A stretch of 64,000 bases of DNA from UBA7672 sp965279205 (GCA_965279205.1 OZ257144.1:3968001-4032000), one strand, 5' to 3'. Positions 17,347 through 26,884 are shown, numbered from the stretch's first letter. The notes: generated by a model not told the origin, from the letters alone. Numbers and translations: made by a program.

Positions 17347-18276
17347 ATGAGCAAGGCGCACACAGCCCGCGAAGCGTTGCAGGAGTTCACGGTTTGGCTG
17401 GAGACCGAGCGCCGCGCGTCGGAAAAGACGATCGAGGCCTATCAACGCGACATCGGAAATTTCATCGGCTTTCTCGTCGAACATCTCGGCGGCGAACCGC
17501 ACGTCTCCGACCTCGCGAAACTGTCTCGCCATGACGTCATTGCCTGGCTGGCGCGGCGACGGACACAAGACAATCTTGCGGCCTCGTCTCGCGCCCGCGC
17601 CGCTTCGAGCCTGCGCGCCTTCTACCGTTTCCTCGACCGCCGGCTGGATTCTGCCAACGCCAAGGCGATGATGTTCGAGAGTCCACGCAGGCCGCAGCGC
17701 CTGCCCCGACCGCTGCCGGAATCGATTGCGCCCAGAACGATCAAGATGGCCGGAGAGGGTGACGGCGAGGACGTGCCGGAATGGGCGCTGGCGCGCGACG
17801 CCGCGATCCTGTCGCTGCTCTATGGCGCTGGTCTTCGTCTGTCGGAAGCGCTTGGTCTCACCGGCCGGGATGTTCCGGCGCCTGAAGCGCTGCGCGTCTA
17901 TGGCAAGGGCCGCAAGGTTCGCATGGTTCCGCTGATCCGCGCTGTGCGCGAGGCGGTGAACGAATACGTCAAACTCTGCCCGTTTCCGGCTGGACCGGAC
18001 GAACCGCTGTTCCGCGGCATCAAGGGCGGGCCGCTCAATCCGCGGCTGGTGCAGCGGCTGATGGAGAAGCTGCGCCACCAGCTTGGCCTGCCAGAGACAG
18101 CAACGCCTCATGCGTTGCGCCATTCCTTCGCGACGCACCTGCTCGCGAATGGCGGCGACCTGCGTTCGATCCAAGCGCTGCTTGGCCATGCCAGCCTGTC
18201 GACAACGCAGATCTATACCGGCGTCGACGCCGCAAGGCTGATGAAGGTGCACGCCGAAGCGCACCCAAGGGCCTGA
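17347..18276 (+). CDS. xerC: Tyrosine recombinase XerC
   Basis: The 309-residue protein resolves chromosome dimers at dif together with XerD. The N-terminal core-binding domain (about 1-110) includes EKTIEAYQRDIGNF. The catalytic residues are all visible: Arg164 in AGLRLSE, Lys187 in YGKGRKVR, His255 and Arg258 in HALRHSFATHLL, His281 in LLGHASL and nucleophile Tyr290 in TTQIYTGVD. Length and position beside priA favour XerC over a phage integrase, and no att site or phage gene is near. It converges with a small lipoprotein gene 18 nt away. Confidence 0.9.
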   Translation: MSKAHTAREALQEFTVWLETERRASEKTIEAYQRDIGNFIGFLVEHLGGEPHVSDLAKLSRHDVIAWLARRRTQDNLAASSRARAASSLRAFYRFLDRRLDSANAKAMMFESPRRPQRLPRPLPESIAPRTIKMAGEGDGEDVPEWALARDAAILSLLYGAGLRLSEALGLTGRDVPAPEALRVYGKGRKVRMVPLIRAVREAVNEYVKLCPFPAGPDEPLFRGIKGGPLNPRLVQRLMEKLRHQLGLPETATPHALRHSFATHLLANGGDLRSIQALLGHASLSTTQIYTGVDAARLMKVHAEAHPRA

Positions 18277-18294
18277 GCTGGGCTGATGCCTGGC

Positions 18295-18498
18295 CTACTG
18301 GCCGGGAACCTTCATGTTGTTGATCGCATCCATGGCGCACTTCTGGGCGCCCTGCATCATTTCCGGCGTGATGCTGGCGAGATCCTTGGGCGGATTCGCT
18401 TCCATCTGTTTGCACCATTCCGGTGAGCCGACCGCGGGCGTGCAGCCCGTGCAGATGGTTGCTGTAACGGCAACGAGTCCGAGCATGGCAAGGCGCAT
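18295..18498 (-). CDS. Small DUF3012-like lipoprotein
   Basis: This 67-residue protein has a signal peptide with a Cys after TICTG (near residue 19) as lipidation site. The mature part, VGSPEWCKQMEANPPKDLASITPEMMQGAQKC, resembles DUF3012 lipoproteins with their conserved GSxxWCxxM start and C-terminal Cys. An AGGGG ribosome site precedes the ATG at 18498. The function is unknown. It follows another lipoprotein gene on the same strand after 82 nt. Confidence 0.8.
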   Translation of the reverse strand: MRLAMLGLVAVTATICTGCTPAVGSPEWCKQMEANPPKDLASITPEMMQGAQKCAMDAINNMKVPGQ

Positions 18499-18580
18499 GT
18501 GGTTCCCCTGAAAGATGATCGTCCGTCCAAGACGGACACCCTCCTGCCGGGGTCCTGCCGAGTCAACCTTGGGCGCCTGC

Positions 18581-18973
18581 TCAGCTCTCGGGAGGAAAGG
18601 CGCCTGCACCAGCGCAGCCCTTGAGCGTCTGGCCCTTCCAGGCGACTGTCGCTGCCCAGGCATATTCGTTCTCGGTGAGGCCGTCCGAGCACTTCTCGCG
18701 GTGAAGGTTCACGACGAAATCGCCTTCTAGCGTCTTCGAGGTCAAGAGCGTCGCGTCCTTCTCGCCTTTCGATTTCACCGGAAGCTCGCCGGTGAGATCG
18801 CGATTGCCAGTGATGGTGATGACCATGGTCTTGGCTTCGAGGGAGACCTTGGCGCCCCAGAAGACGGGATCCATGCCGGCGATCGACAGGTCGCCGTCGA
18901 GCTCGGCATCACTGGGTGTGCAGGCGGCAAGCAACAAGGCGAACGCGGCAAGGCCAGCGGCAGGTTTCAGCAT
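18581..18973 (-). CDS. Lipoprotein, COG3650-like
   Basis: The 130-residue protein carries a lipobox LLLAAC at about residue 18. The C-terminal motif, in which REKCSDGLTENEYAWAATVAW is followed by GQTLKGCAG, is the hallmark of the COG3650/META-like family of small periplasmic lipoproteins; two conserved cysteines probably form a disulfide. The family has no settled function. It lies between the small lipoprotein and the esterase gene, all on the minus strand. Confidence 0.8.
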   Translation of the reverse strand: MLKPAAGLAAFALLLAACTPSDAELDGDLSIAGMDPVFWGAKVSLEAKTMVITITGNRDLTGELPVKSKGEKDATLLTSKTLEGDFVVNLHREKCSDGLTENEYAWAATVAWKGQTLKGCAGAGAFPPES

Positions 18974-19022
18974 GGATCAGTCTCCTGCGCGTACCTAGGC
19001 GCGCGTCCCCAAGAACGCAACC

Positions 19023-19044
19023 GGCGGCGGGTTGCCCCGCCGCC
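19023..19044 (-). terminator. GC-rich hairpin after the esterase gene
   Basis: Arms GGCGGCGGG and CCCGCCGCC with a 4-nt loop lie 23 nt beyond the stop of the esterase gene on the minus strand. No clear T-run follows, so it may be a weak terminator or an mRNA 3'-end stabiliser. Confidence 0.45.
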
Positions 19045-19067
19045 AGTGCAGTCAGTTTCCGTGCAGT

Positions 19068-20252
19068 CTAGTTACGCGCTGGCGACGCGCCCGGAACAGC
19101 GGCCGGAGGTCCGGCAGCGAAGGGAGATGGCGGCGGGGTTGGAGGCGGCGGAGGCGTCCACGCGCCCGATCTGATCTTGCCGCCCTTGGCCGAGACAGCG
19201 AGCTGGATCAGCTTGTCCGTCACGTTGGGCTCAAGACCTTCGGTGTGGCCTTTCTGGAGGCGCACCACGTCAGCGACAACGCGGCTGTCCTTGCAGTTCG
19301 GGAAGGTAAAGACAGTCGAGCGGCCGGAACGAGGATAATGTCCCCAGCCATCGGTGCCTGGATCCTGGCGCGTTGCGTCCCACACATAGCCAGCCTTCGG
19401 GTCGACGACGTCGTCTTCCTTCTTGCGCGGACCGCAGCCGAACTTGGTTGCAAGCGGAGATGTGTCGCCGGGGACCGATTCATATTCGCCGTTGGTGAAG
19501 ATGAAGGAATAGTCGCACGCGCCGCCCGGGGGCGGAGGCGCGGCGCCTGGCGCTGGCGCGGCAGCCGGAGGGGCTACGCGCGCTGGCGCCGGAGGCGCGG
19601 GCTGGCCGGGGACCTGCAGGTAGACAGGTTGTCCGCCTGCGCCGAAACCACGGCCTGCCGAGGTGGTCGGCCCGACGCGTCCGCCCGAGAGCGAGATACG
19701 CACATCGACTTTGTCCTTGAAGTAGTCGGTGCAGATGATCCGGTTCGACGTCATCCCGCCCTGGCTGTGGCCAGCGAGGATGAAGCGTTCGACATTGTTC
19801 TTGCCTACAGCTCCGACGACCGAGTCGACAATGTTGGCGAGATATTCGTCATCCGCAGCGCTCCAGGTTCGTGTCGGCGAGCCCGGCGTCATGATGACGA
19901 GCTTGTACTTGTCCTTCACGTCCATGAAGGGCGCATAGTTGCGTTGCCAGTTGGCGTAGGAACCGCCGCCGTGCAGCGAGAGCACGAGATTGACCTTGTC
20001 GCCCGGCTTGTAGCCGGTCGGGCAATCAAGGAAGTAAGTGCGGCGCGTCTTCAACTCGACCGTGTTGCCGGGCTGCGTGACGACCGGACTTTCGCAGGCC
20101 GTATCCGGGCAGTGATAGACAGGCGGTGCGTTGCAGTTCGTGCCGAGAAGCGTGTTGGCAGGCGCGGCCGCCTGCTGGGCGAAGGCGGTGGCGCCGAACG
20201 CCGCGAGGGCGGTCATGGTGGCGAATCGCCTTGTGAGTCTGGTCAGTCTCAT
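19068..20252 (-). CDS. Secreted PHB-depolymerase-like esterase (alpha/beta hydrolase)
   Basis: The 394-residue protein begins with a signal peptide (MRLTRLTRRFATMTALAAFG, cut near AFAQQ). The oxyanion motif LVLSLHGGGSYANW and the nucleophile elbow GHSQGGMTS mark it as an esterase of the feruloyl esterase/PHB depolymerase type, with the catalytic His likely in KGHTEGLEP. A Pro/Ala-rich insert of about 35 residues (near 225-265) and a Pro-rich C-terminal tail are unusual and may be linkers. GGGAGAG precedes the ATG at 20252. It should hydrolyse an ester polymer or a feruloyl-type ester outside the cytoplasm; the substrate is not certain. Confidence 0.82.
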   Translation of the reverse strand: MRLTRLTRRFATMTALAAFGATAFAQQAAAPANTLLGTNCNAPPVYHCPDTACESPVVTQPGNTVELKTRRTYFLDCPTGYKPGDKVNLVLSLHGGGSYANWQRNYAPFMDVKDKYKLVIMTPGSPTRTWSAADDEYLANIVDSVVGAVGKNNVERFILAGHSQGGMTSNRIICTDYFKDKVDVRISLSGGRVGPTTSAGRGFGAGGQPVYLQVPGQPAPPAPARVAPPAAAPAPGAAPPPPGGACDYSFIFTNGEYESVPGDTSPLATKFGCGPRKKEDDVVDPKAGYVWDATRQDPGTDGWGHYPRSGRSTVFTFPNCKDSRVVADVVRLQKGHTEGLEPNVTDKLIQLAVSAKGGKIRSGAWTPPPPPTPPPSPFAAGPPAAVPGASPARN

Positions 20253-20508
20253 TGTGGTGTCTCTCCCTTTGATAACCCCGAGGAACGGCGTTCTTGTTGT
20301 CCACGCTCTCGTTCGGACATGACGCCTATCAGCGATAGAGTGGTGTTCTAACCCGCCCTTGCGGAAACCCCCAAACAAAATCGTCGTGGCGCCTGCGAAG
20401 AATGCAATCACATTCCCGCAAGTGACGGATAGATGACGTGCGCGTCGGCTTCACAGAGTTTTCCCGGCGCCCGCTGGCGCAAGCAATCATGGCCGCTACA
20501 GTCGGCTC

Positions 20509-21888
20509 ATGAGCCTCGATGTGGAGCTCCACTATTTGACCGCCGCCGAGATGGCGGCCGGGCTGAAGAAGAAGGCCTTCAGCGCGACGGAGCTGTGCGA
20601 CGCGTCCATCGCACGGATCGAGAGGCTCGACCCGCAGATCAACGCCGTGGTGGTGCATGATTTCGAACGCGCGCGTGCGGAAGCGCGCATGGCGGACAAT
20701 GCGATCGCGAAGGGCGAGGCCAAACCCCTGACCGGTATTCCGATGACGGTGAAGGAGAGCCTGGATCTTCGCGGCCATCCGACGACGTGGGGATTCGAGG
20801 CGCACCTCGAGCATCATGCGCGCGAGGATGCGTTGCTCGTTCGCAGGCTGAAGGCGGCAGGCGCTGTCATCCTCGGCAAGACCAACGTGCCTCCGGGACT
20901 TAGCGACTGGCAGTCGACCAATCCGATCTACGGGCGCACCAACAATCCCTACGACGTCACGCGCTCTCCAGGCGGATCGTCGGGTGGCGCCGCGGCTGCG
21001 GTCGCGATGGGATTTTCCGCGATCGATGTCGGATCCGACATTGGCGGATCGATCCGCGTGCCGTCCATGTTCTGCGGCGTCTATGGACACAAGACGAGCC
21101 ACCAGCTGATCCCGATGGGCGGACACGCGCCGGGAGGCATGGTGCTTGCGCCGGAGCTGCTGGGCGTGGTCGGACCGATTGCACGATGCGCCGAGGATCT
21201 GGCGACGGCGCTCGATGTGCTGGCGGGACCGGATGCGGAATCGCCCGCGAACAAAGTGATCCTGCCCCTGCCCCGGCATGGACGGCTCGCAAGCTTCCGC
21301 GTGATGGTGATGGATCACCATCCAGCAGCGCGGGCTGACTCGGACATTCTCGGCGCGCTGGAAAAACTCGCGACTGATCTGGCGAAGGGCGGCGCAAGCA
21401 TCGCCCGGCAATCGAGCCTGCTGCCGGACATCCAGACGTCTTGGCGCACTTATCAGGCCATCCTCCACACCATCATGACGCGAAGCGCGGTCAATCCGGG
21501 GCGGCAGCCGATTTCGGCGCATGACTGGCTGACCCATGTCGACAACCAGCACAACATCCGGAAGCAGTGGCATGACTTCTTCCGGCATTTCGACATCGTG
21601 CTGTGCCCGGCCTTCGGAACGGCGGCCTTCCCGCATTCGGACGAGCTGGACTGGCGCAAGCGCTCGCTGATGATGGATGGCGAGCCAGGCAATTTCGGCG
21701 GCCAGCTTGGCTGGGCCGGCATTGCGACCGTCGCCAACCTGCCCTCGACCGCCATTCCGCTTGGGCTCAACAAGGCCGGGCTTCCCATCGGCGTCCAGGC
21801 GATCGGGCCCTTCCTGGAGGACAAGACCACGATCGCCTTTGCCGGAATGGTGGGTCACGAGATCACGCCGCCTCCCCTCGCGGGCTGA
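20509..21888 (+). CDS. Amidase-signature family amidase
   Basis: The 459-residue protein is a cytoplasmic amidase with the Ser-cisSer-Lys triad: Lys in GIPMTVKESLDLRG, then the Gly/Ser-rich signature SPGGSSGGAAAAVAMG, and the nucleophile segment DIGGSIRVPSMFCGVYGHK. It lacks a signal peptide, unlike the second amidase at 32580. GatA partners (gatB, gatC) are absent nearby, so it is a stand-alone amidase acting on an unknown amide. Its TGA directly abuts the stop codon of the converging transporter gene. Confidence 0.93.
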   Translation: MSLDVELHYLTAAEMAAGLKKKAFSATELCDASIARIERLDPQINAVVVHDFERARAEARMADNAIAKGEAKPLTGIPMTVKESLDLRGHPTTWGFEAHLEHHAREDALLVRRLKAAGAVILGKTNVPPGLSDWQSTNPIYGRTNNPYDVTRSPGGSSGGAAAAVAMGFSAIDVGSDIGGSIRVPSMFCGVYGHKTSHQLIPMGGHAPGGMVLAPELLGVVGPIARCAEDLATALDVLAGPDAESPANKVILPLPRHGRLASFRVMVMDHHPAARADSDILGALEKLATDLAKGGASIARQSSLLPDIQTSWRTYQAILHTIMTRSAVNPGRQPISAHDWLTHVDNQHNIRKQWHDFFRHFDIVLCPAFGTAAFPHSDELDWRKRSLMMDGEPGNFGGQLGWAGIATVANLPSTAIPLGLNKAGLPIGVQAIGPFLEDKTTIAFAGMVGHEITPPPLAG

Positions 21889-22836
21889 TCACCAGGTTCG
21901 CGCGCCAGCCGTTCGCGTGATCCTCGGCTTGGCGAGCAGCCAGACGCCGATGATGGTCAGCACCATGGCGGCAAGGTGCGGCCAGCCGAAGGGTTCGTGC
22001 AGGATCACGACGGCAGCCCAGGCAGCCACGACAGGTCCGACGCCTCCGACCGCGCTCATCGGGCCGGGGCCGATGCGGCCGATCGCTTCGGCGATCATGA
22101 AGCTCGGGATCACGGTGCAGACGATGGCAAGCGTGAGCGCCAGCCAGTAGCCGTTCGCCGTGACCGGCGGCGGGGCGTGGATCGCCATCTCGATTCCACT
22201 TTGTGTAAGGAATGCGATCGAGGCAGCCGACATCGCAAAGGCGGTAAAGAGCGTCGAACCCATGCGTGCGATCACCGGCTTCGAGGCTGTGACATAGACA
22301 GCGTAGATCAGAGCGCCCGCGAAGATAAGGCCGCCGCCGAGAAGCGCGTTGGGGCCCTGGTGGCCGATCTCGGCGCCGAACAGGATGGCGACGCCGGCAT
22401 AGGCAAGCAGAAGCGCGATCACATGGCGCGTCGTGAGTTTGTCCTTGAGGAAGAACCACGACATGGCCGCGACCATGGTCGGGTAGATGTAGAGGATCAG
22501 GCGCTCGAGCTGGGCCGAGACGTATTTCAGGCCCTCGAAATTGAGCCACGAGGAAATGTAGTAGCTCATGATGCCAAGGCCAGCGGCGGCGGCATAGGTC
22601 CTGAGCGAGGGCTGCTTCTTGATGCGCATGAAGGCATAGACGCCGACCGCGAGGTAGACCGGCAGCGAAAAAGCCATGCGCAGGGTCAGGAGCTGCGAGA
22701 CGCCGATGCCTTCAGCGAAGGCAAGCTTGATGACCACGCCCTTGAGTGAGAACAGCGCTGCGCCGCCGGCGGCAAGGCCGACGCCGATCGCGCGGTTGCG
22801 GGTTTCATGCTCAGCAGGAAGTGCGTCGGTGGTCAT
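21889..22836 (-). CDS. DMT-family (EamA) transporter
   Basis: The 315-residue inner-membrane protein has about ten hydrophobic segments arranged as two EamA repeats, for example AIGVGLAAGGAALFSLKGVVIKLAF at the start and AVGGVGPVVAAWAAVVILHEPF in the second half, the typical conserved PxxAxxxxxxxLxE-like ends. It probably exports a metabolite such as an amino acid or drug; the substrate is not predictable. The ATG at 22836 gives the N-terminal cytoplasmic tail MTTDALPAEHETRNR. Confidence 0.92.
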   Translation of the reverse strand: MTTDALPAEHETRNRAIGVGLAAGGAALFSLKGVVIKLAFAEGIGVSQLLTLRMAFSLPVYLAVGVYAFMRIKKQPSLRTYAAAAGLGIMSYYISSWLNFEGLKYVSAQLERLILYIYPTMVAAMSWFFLKDKLTTRHVIALLLAYAGVAILFGAEIGHQGPNALLGGGLIFAGALIYAVYVTASKPVIARMGSTLFTAFAMSAASIAFLTQSGIEMAIHAPPPVTANGYWLALTLAIVCTVIPSFMIAEAIGRIGPGPMSAVGGVGPVVAAWAAVVILHEPFGWPHLAAMVLTIIGVWLLAKPRITRTAGARTW

Positions 22837-23019
22837 CTTGTCTCTCCGCCCGTCCTTCGGTCTGTGCGCGGAGAGAGCTGGTCGGGACGAGGGTCGCCGG
22901 CGCTTCCGCCGCCGGCCCTGTCGCTCTAGGTGCGACGCGCCGGCGCAAGCCACATGATGGCTCGCTTAAGTCGAAGGAGGTTGGCGCGGTTGGTCATTGA
23001 GGGGCGGGATAGGCCCGTT

Positions 23020-23739
23020 TCACGGAGCGCGCAACCAGTGGTCGCACGATGTGATCGGGATTTCGGGATGTTGCGGACATGAGGATGCGATCTCGCCGGC
23101 GAGGCCGGCGAGGTTGGTTTTTGGATTGAATGACGACGACCAAGGCGGGGCGCGGATCTGTCCGGCCGCGCGTTTCGAAAAATGCGACACCACCGGCGCC
23201 ACCGACCACACCGGCAACACCGGCGCCGGCAACACCGACGGGGCCGGTGGCGCCGGCGCGAGGACAGAAGCGTGGGCGGAGGGAGACAGGTCGACGGTAT
23301 TGACCTCGCGCTGGCGGATGAGACGCCCGGCGCGGCGCTGGGCGAGACGGTCGATGTCCTGATAGCGCAGCACCAGACGCTCAAGCCGGCGGCAGGCCTC
23401 GTGGGGAGACCGGACCGACCAGGCCCAGGTATGACGCGGACGCGGCCAGGGCTCGTGGAGAAGCCCTGCGATCTGGCAGGCCTTCATCTCGATCAGCTCG
23501 TCCAGACGCTCGCCGATGACGGCGAGCCAGCCGCCAAACCAGGCCAGCACCTCCCGGCTCTGGCACAGCCGGTCGAACTCGGCCTCGAGCGTATCAAAGG
23601 CCCAGTCGAACAGGCGGTCGATGGCCCAGTGCATCCAGAGGACCGGATAAAAGCGCCAGAGCAGCCGGGTGAAGATGGCGGTGAGCGATCTCATTGGCCC
23701 GGAGTATCGGGCAAGCGAGGGCGGTGGGGATTGAGACAT
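23020..23739 (-). CDS. Hypothetical protein with aromatic N-terminal helix and Pro-rich middle
   Basis: I do not recognise this 239-residue frame. Residues 16-110 are rich in Trp, Phe, Leu and Arg (TRLLWRFYPVLWMHWAIDRLF), with strong helical character and no obvious signal peptide. The middle, around 150-190, is proline/alanine/valine-rich and repetitive at DNA level (ACCGGC-type units near 23200-23240). The tail looks less protein-like. The ATG at 23694 (MRSLTAIF) may be the true start. The first half appears real from codon position bias; the end is uncertain. Confidence 0.45.
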   Translation of the reverse strand: MSQSPPPSLARYSGPMRSLTAIFTRLLWRFYPVLWMHWAIDRLFDWAFDTLEAEFDRLCQSREVLAWFGGWLAVIGERLDELIEMKACQIAGLLHEPWPRPRHTWAWSVRSPHEACRRLERLVLRYQDIDRLAQRRAGRLIRQREVNTVDLSPSAHASVLAPAPPAPSVLPAPVLPVWSVAPVVSHFSKRAAGQIRAPPWSSSFNPKTNLAGLAGEIASSCPQHPEIPITSCDHWLRAP

Positions 23740-23902
23740 CCGAACCCAGCATATCTTTTGGCGCGCGAGGTTTGATTGCGTTGGGGAATTGGTCCTGGGG
23801 CGCTGACGCTATCCGGCGGGGTTGCAGGCCGGTGGGCGCGGCTCGCCAATTGGTCTGTGTCCGGCTAATCTGCCTGCAGGCTCAAAAGCCGGGGGAGTGA
23901 CA

Positions 23903-24607
23903 ATGAACACGATGATGGTGGTGCGCATCGCCAAGGTTGTGGCGCTGCTGGCGTTTTTTCTGCCGTGGGCGGCGGTGTCGTGCAGCATACCGGGTCAGGG
24001 AACGATTGATCTGGCAACGGCGTCGGGCATCGAGCTGATCCAGGGCAAGATGACAGCGAATCCGGACGCCGAGAAACAGATGGGTCGGGGCATCGGCTCC
24101 ACGTTCGGCGCACCTCCCGGATCACTTGAAGCCGATAGCGGCTTTGGCGGTACGCCGGACAGTGCGGCGACATCCGTGCCCGAGCTCGGGTTGAACTTTC
24201 TCGGCATCGCGGCAGCAGCTGTGATCGCGATCGGCCTTGCGCTGAGCTTTGCCGGCAAGGGCAAGACAGCCGCGCGCAACGTGCTGGTGACCAGCCTTCT
24301 GGGGCTGGTGCTGGTGTTCAGCACGGTCTGGTGGTGGAAAGACCAGATGAAGAAGCAGGACTCCATGGGCGGAGGAACGCCTGAAGCCAGCTCGCCCTTC
24401 GGAAACCCGAACGACAATCCGTTTGGCGACGGAGCAGACAACCCGCTTGGCGCCATGGGCGCCCAGGCGATGGACCAGATGCTGCAGGAGCGCTTCGGCT
24501 ACTGGATCGCGCTGATGGCGCTGGCCGTGGCGGCGGGCGCCGGTGCGATCGGCATGACGAGCGGCGCAGCGGCGACCACGACCAAGCCGCCGGAGCAACC
24601 GAGCTAA
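23903..24607 (+). CDS. Membrane protein of unknown function
   Basis: The 234-residue protein has four likely transmembrane segments: residues 7-25 (VRIAKVVALLAFFLPWAAVSC), about 103-122, about 130-147 (VLVTSLLGLVLVFSTVWWW) and about 205-222. Two soluble loops lie between them, the second rich in Asn, Gly and Asp (NPNDNPFGDGADNPLG). A GGGGGAG site precedes the ATG at 23903 and decides the start. It ends inside a dispersed palindromic element. No family is recognised. Confidence 0.75.
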   Translation: MNTMMVVRIAKVVALLAFFLPWAAVSCSIPGQGTIDLATASGIELIQGKMTANPDAEKQMGRGIGSTFGAPPGSLEADSGFGGTPDSAATSVPELGLNFLGIAAAAVIAIGLALSFAGKGKTAARNVLVTSLLGLVLVFSTVWWWKDQMKKQDSMGGGTPEASSPFGNPNDNPFGDGADNPLGAMGAQAMDQMLQERFGYWIALMALAVAAGAGAIGMTSGAAATTTKPPEQPS

Positions 24608-24714
24608 AGCTTCGTGCGCGATTCAAGAATCGCGCACTCGCTTTAGTCTTCTTGTTTTCGTATCGCTTTTGCCGAAAACCGCTGCACACTTTTCGGCGAG
24701 ATGCTTTATGCAGC
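24608..24714. repeat. Dispersed palindromic intergenic element, copy 1
   Basis: The first part is a palindrome around GTGCGCGATTC-aa-GAATCGCGCAC. The second part, about 24657-24710, contains TTTTGCCGAAAACCG and CACTTTTCGGC with GAT(A)GC ends and also folds on itself. The same two-part layout recurs at 42239-42347. This copy fills the space between two converging genes, and its last bases supply the TAA stop of the glycosyltransferase gene. Similar sequences are common intergenic repeats in Alphaproteobacteria. Confidence 0.8.
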
Positions 24715-26778
24715 CTTCCGGCCAGGCTTGCGGGCAGACTTCGCGTCTGGCTCGATCGAGCCGTTCCAGAGACGGCCGTCGGCATCCATCGGCTGTTGCA
24801 GGTGGCGGCGGGCGAGAAGCGAGCGGTAGAAGCCCTCATAATCGAGCAGCGCCGCCATTTCGCGGGCCTCGTGATCCTGCGTCACGCCGATCTCGAAATA
24901 GCTGTCGAGATTGGAGAGACGCGGGTCGGGCATTTCGCCGGCGAGATATTCGTCGCGCATCTGGCGATAGAGGCCTTCGAGGCCGCGCGAGAGTTTTGCC
25001 ACGTCGAACAGCGCGGAGGTATCGCGGTTGGCGAGGATGCGCTTCCTGTAGCCGGCGAGCTGCGCCCTGCCCGTGGTTGCGAGCTCGATGGCGCGCGAGA
25101 CGAATTCCTCCGGCGTCGTGCAGACCAGTTCCGGCATGCCGGCTGAGCGAAGAAGGCTGCCGCAGACGCGGCTGGCGAAGCAGCGGCCTGACCAGGTGAT
25201 GACGGGAACGCCCATCCACAGAGCGTCGGATGCGGTGGTGTGGGCGCCGTAGGGCACCGAATCGATGAAGAGATCGGCGAGCGGATAGCGCGCAAGATGG
25301 CGAGCGTTCGGCAGTTTCGGTGCGAAGACCAGCCGCGAGCCGGCGACGCCCTTTGTTTCAGCCCAGTCCTGCAGGCGCTTGTTGGTTTCCGCGCCATAGT
25401 CGAGCAGCCAGAGCACGCTGTCGGGCGTCTGGCGCACGATGTCGATCCAGCGCTCGAACGAGAAGCGCGTGAACTTGTGGCTGGCGTTGAAGCAACAGAA
25501 GACAAACGCATTGTCCGGCAGGTCGAAATCGGTGCGCGTGACGGGCTGGTCGTCGACGATGCGCTTGCGGTCGTTGGGCTGATAGCAGGCAAGCCGCAAC
25601 ACGCGCTCGGAATACCAGCCTTCGGCATAATCTGGGATCGTGAAGTCGTCGGCCACGATGTAGTGGTGGAAGGACGAGCCCATCGTGCCGGGATAGCCGA
25701 GCCAGTTGACCTGGATCGGCGCGGGACGTCTGGCGAAGACACCGATACGGGCATCGCGCGTGTGGCCGTTGACGTCGACGAGGATGTCGATGCCGTCTTC
25801 CGCGATCTTCTGGGCCGCGTCGTCATCCGAGACGCCGCGAATGTCGCGCCAGTGGTCGACGCTGGCCTTGATGCGGGCCTGGATCGGATCGTCGGCCTTG
25901 ATGCCGGTGTAGTAGGCGAAGACCTCGAAATCCTTGTGGTCGTGCTCCTCGAAGAAGTTGACCATCAGATAGCCGACGGCGTGGTGGCGCAGGTCTGAAC
26001 TGACATAGCCGATGCGCAGGCGGCGGCTGGTCTCGATCGGCGCCGAGCGGCGGTCGAACCGCATGTGGCGGTCCTCGATCGGCGCCATGGTGCGGACGTA
26101 CTTGTCCGAGGCCGCGAGCTGGAACAGCGGATCGTCGGTGTAGGCGCACAGCGACAGCGGGTGGAGGCGCGCGACCATCTTGCGGCGCTCGAACTTGCCG
26201 CCTTCGGGTGTCATCGGCCATTTGCACTGGGCAAGACGCGCAGCGACATACTGCTCGGCGACATCGCGCTGGTCGGGATTGACCTCCAGGCATTGCGTCA
26301 GCATGGCCTCGGCGGCGACGAGATGCTGATTGTCGGACAGGACGCGGCTGATCTGCTTCATCAGCGTGGTCTTGTAGTTGATGGAATCGCCGGTGATCGC
26401 GCTCATGCGATCAAGGCCTTCGCGCCACTGCTCGATCGCTTCCTTGACCATGCCGCGACGCTCGAGCGAGGAGCCGAGATTGATGCAGGCGGGTGCAAAG
26501 TCCGGCTTCAGCACCAGGGCCGCGCGCAGTTCGGTGTCAGCGGCGGCTTCGTCGCCGACCTGCTGCATCAGGGTCGAGCAGTTGAAGTGCGCGATGAAAC
26601 CGAGCGGGTGTTCCTTGTTGAAGCTGCTCCAGACCTGATAGAGCTGGCGGGCCTGATCGACCTGCCCTTCCTGCACCATCAGCTGGGCCGAGAGGATCAG
26701 TTCGTCGAGCGGCAGGCCGCCGGCCGTGATCTTCTGGATCGCCGAAGCAAAGTTGGCCGGAGGTGGGGTCTGGGACAT
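24706..26778 (-). CDS. TPR-SPINDLY (GT41) O-linked glycosyltransferase
   Basis: The 690-residue cytoplasmic protein begins with TPR-like helical pairs (about 1-185; GFIAHFNCSTLMQQVGDEAAADTELRAALVLKPDFAPACINLGSSLE). It continues with a GT41 catalytic region (about 250-650): RLRIGYVSSDLRHHAVGYL, DVNGHTRDARIGVFARRPAPIQVNWLGYPGTMG, FCCFNASHKFTRFSFERW with the candidate UDP-contact Lys, and DSVPYGAHTTASDALWMGVPVITW. These are the hallmark segments of bacterial SPY/OGT-like enzymes, which transfer a nucleotide-activated sugar to Ser/Thr of proteins; FlmG of Caulobacter is a related design acting on flagellin. It lies 196 nt downstream of the giant Thr-rich repeat gene on the same strand, which makes that protein its probable substrate (inference). 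Confidence 0.92.
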   Translation of the reverse strand: MSQTPPPANFASAIQKITAGGLPLDELILSAQLMVQEGQVDQARQLYQVWSSFNKEHPLGFIAHFNCSTLMQQVGDEAAADTELRAALVLKPDFAPACINLGSSLERRGMVKEAIEQWREGLDRMSAITGDSINYKTTLMKQISRVLSDNQHLVAAEAMLTQCLEVNPDQRDVAEQYVAARLAQCKWPMTPEGGKFERRKMVARLHPLSLCAYTDDPLFQLAASDKYVRTMAPIEDRHMRFDRRSAPIETSRRLRIGYVSSDLRHHAVGYLMVNFFEEHDHKDFEVFAYYTGIKADDPIQARIKASVDHWRDIRGVSDDDAAQKIAEDGIDILVDVNGHTRDARIGVFARRPAPIQVNWLGYPGTMGSSFHHYIVADDFTIPDYAEGWYSERVLRLACYQPNDRKRIVDDQPVTRTDFDLPDNAFVFCCFNASHKFTRFSFERWIDIVRQTPDSVLWLLDYGAETNKRLQDWAETKGVAGSRLVFAPKLPNARHLARYPLADLFIDSVPYGAHTTASDALWMGVPVITWSGRCFASRVCGSLLRSAGMPELVCTTPEEFVSRAIELATTGRAQLAGYRKRILANRDTSALFDVAKLSRGLEGLYRQMRDEYLAGEMPDPRLSNLDSYFEIGVTQDHEAREMAALLDYEGFYRSLLARRHLQQPMDADGRLWNGSIEPDAKSARKPGRKAA

Positions 26779-26884
26779 TGAGCGCAGCCTGCAGATCGGG
26801 CCGCCGCCCGCGCTGGCCTATGCCGGCGCGCCGGACGCCCGGGTCCTGTCAGATTTGGGGATCGTTGCTCAACAAAAGGTAAAC

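Noticed and set aside
17347..18276. XerC-like gene as an integrase marking a genomic island
   Set aside because: It has normal XerC length and neighbours priA; no tRNA, att repeats or phage genes are present, and base composition does not change.
20509..21888. Amidase as GatA of the tRNA amidotransferase
   Set aside because: gatB and gatC are absent nearby and the sequence resembles stand-alone amidases; the other amidase at 32580 has a lipobox and is also not GatA.
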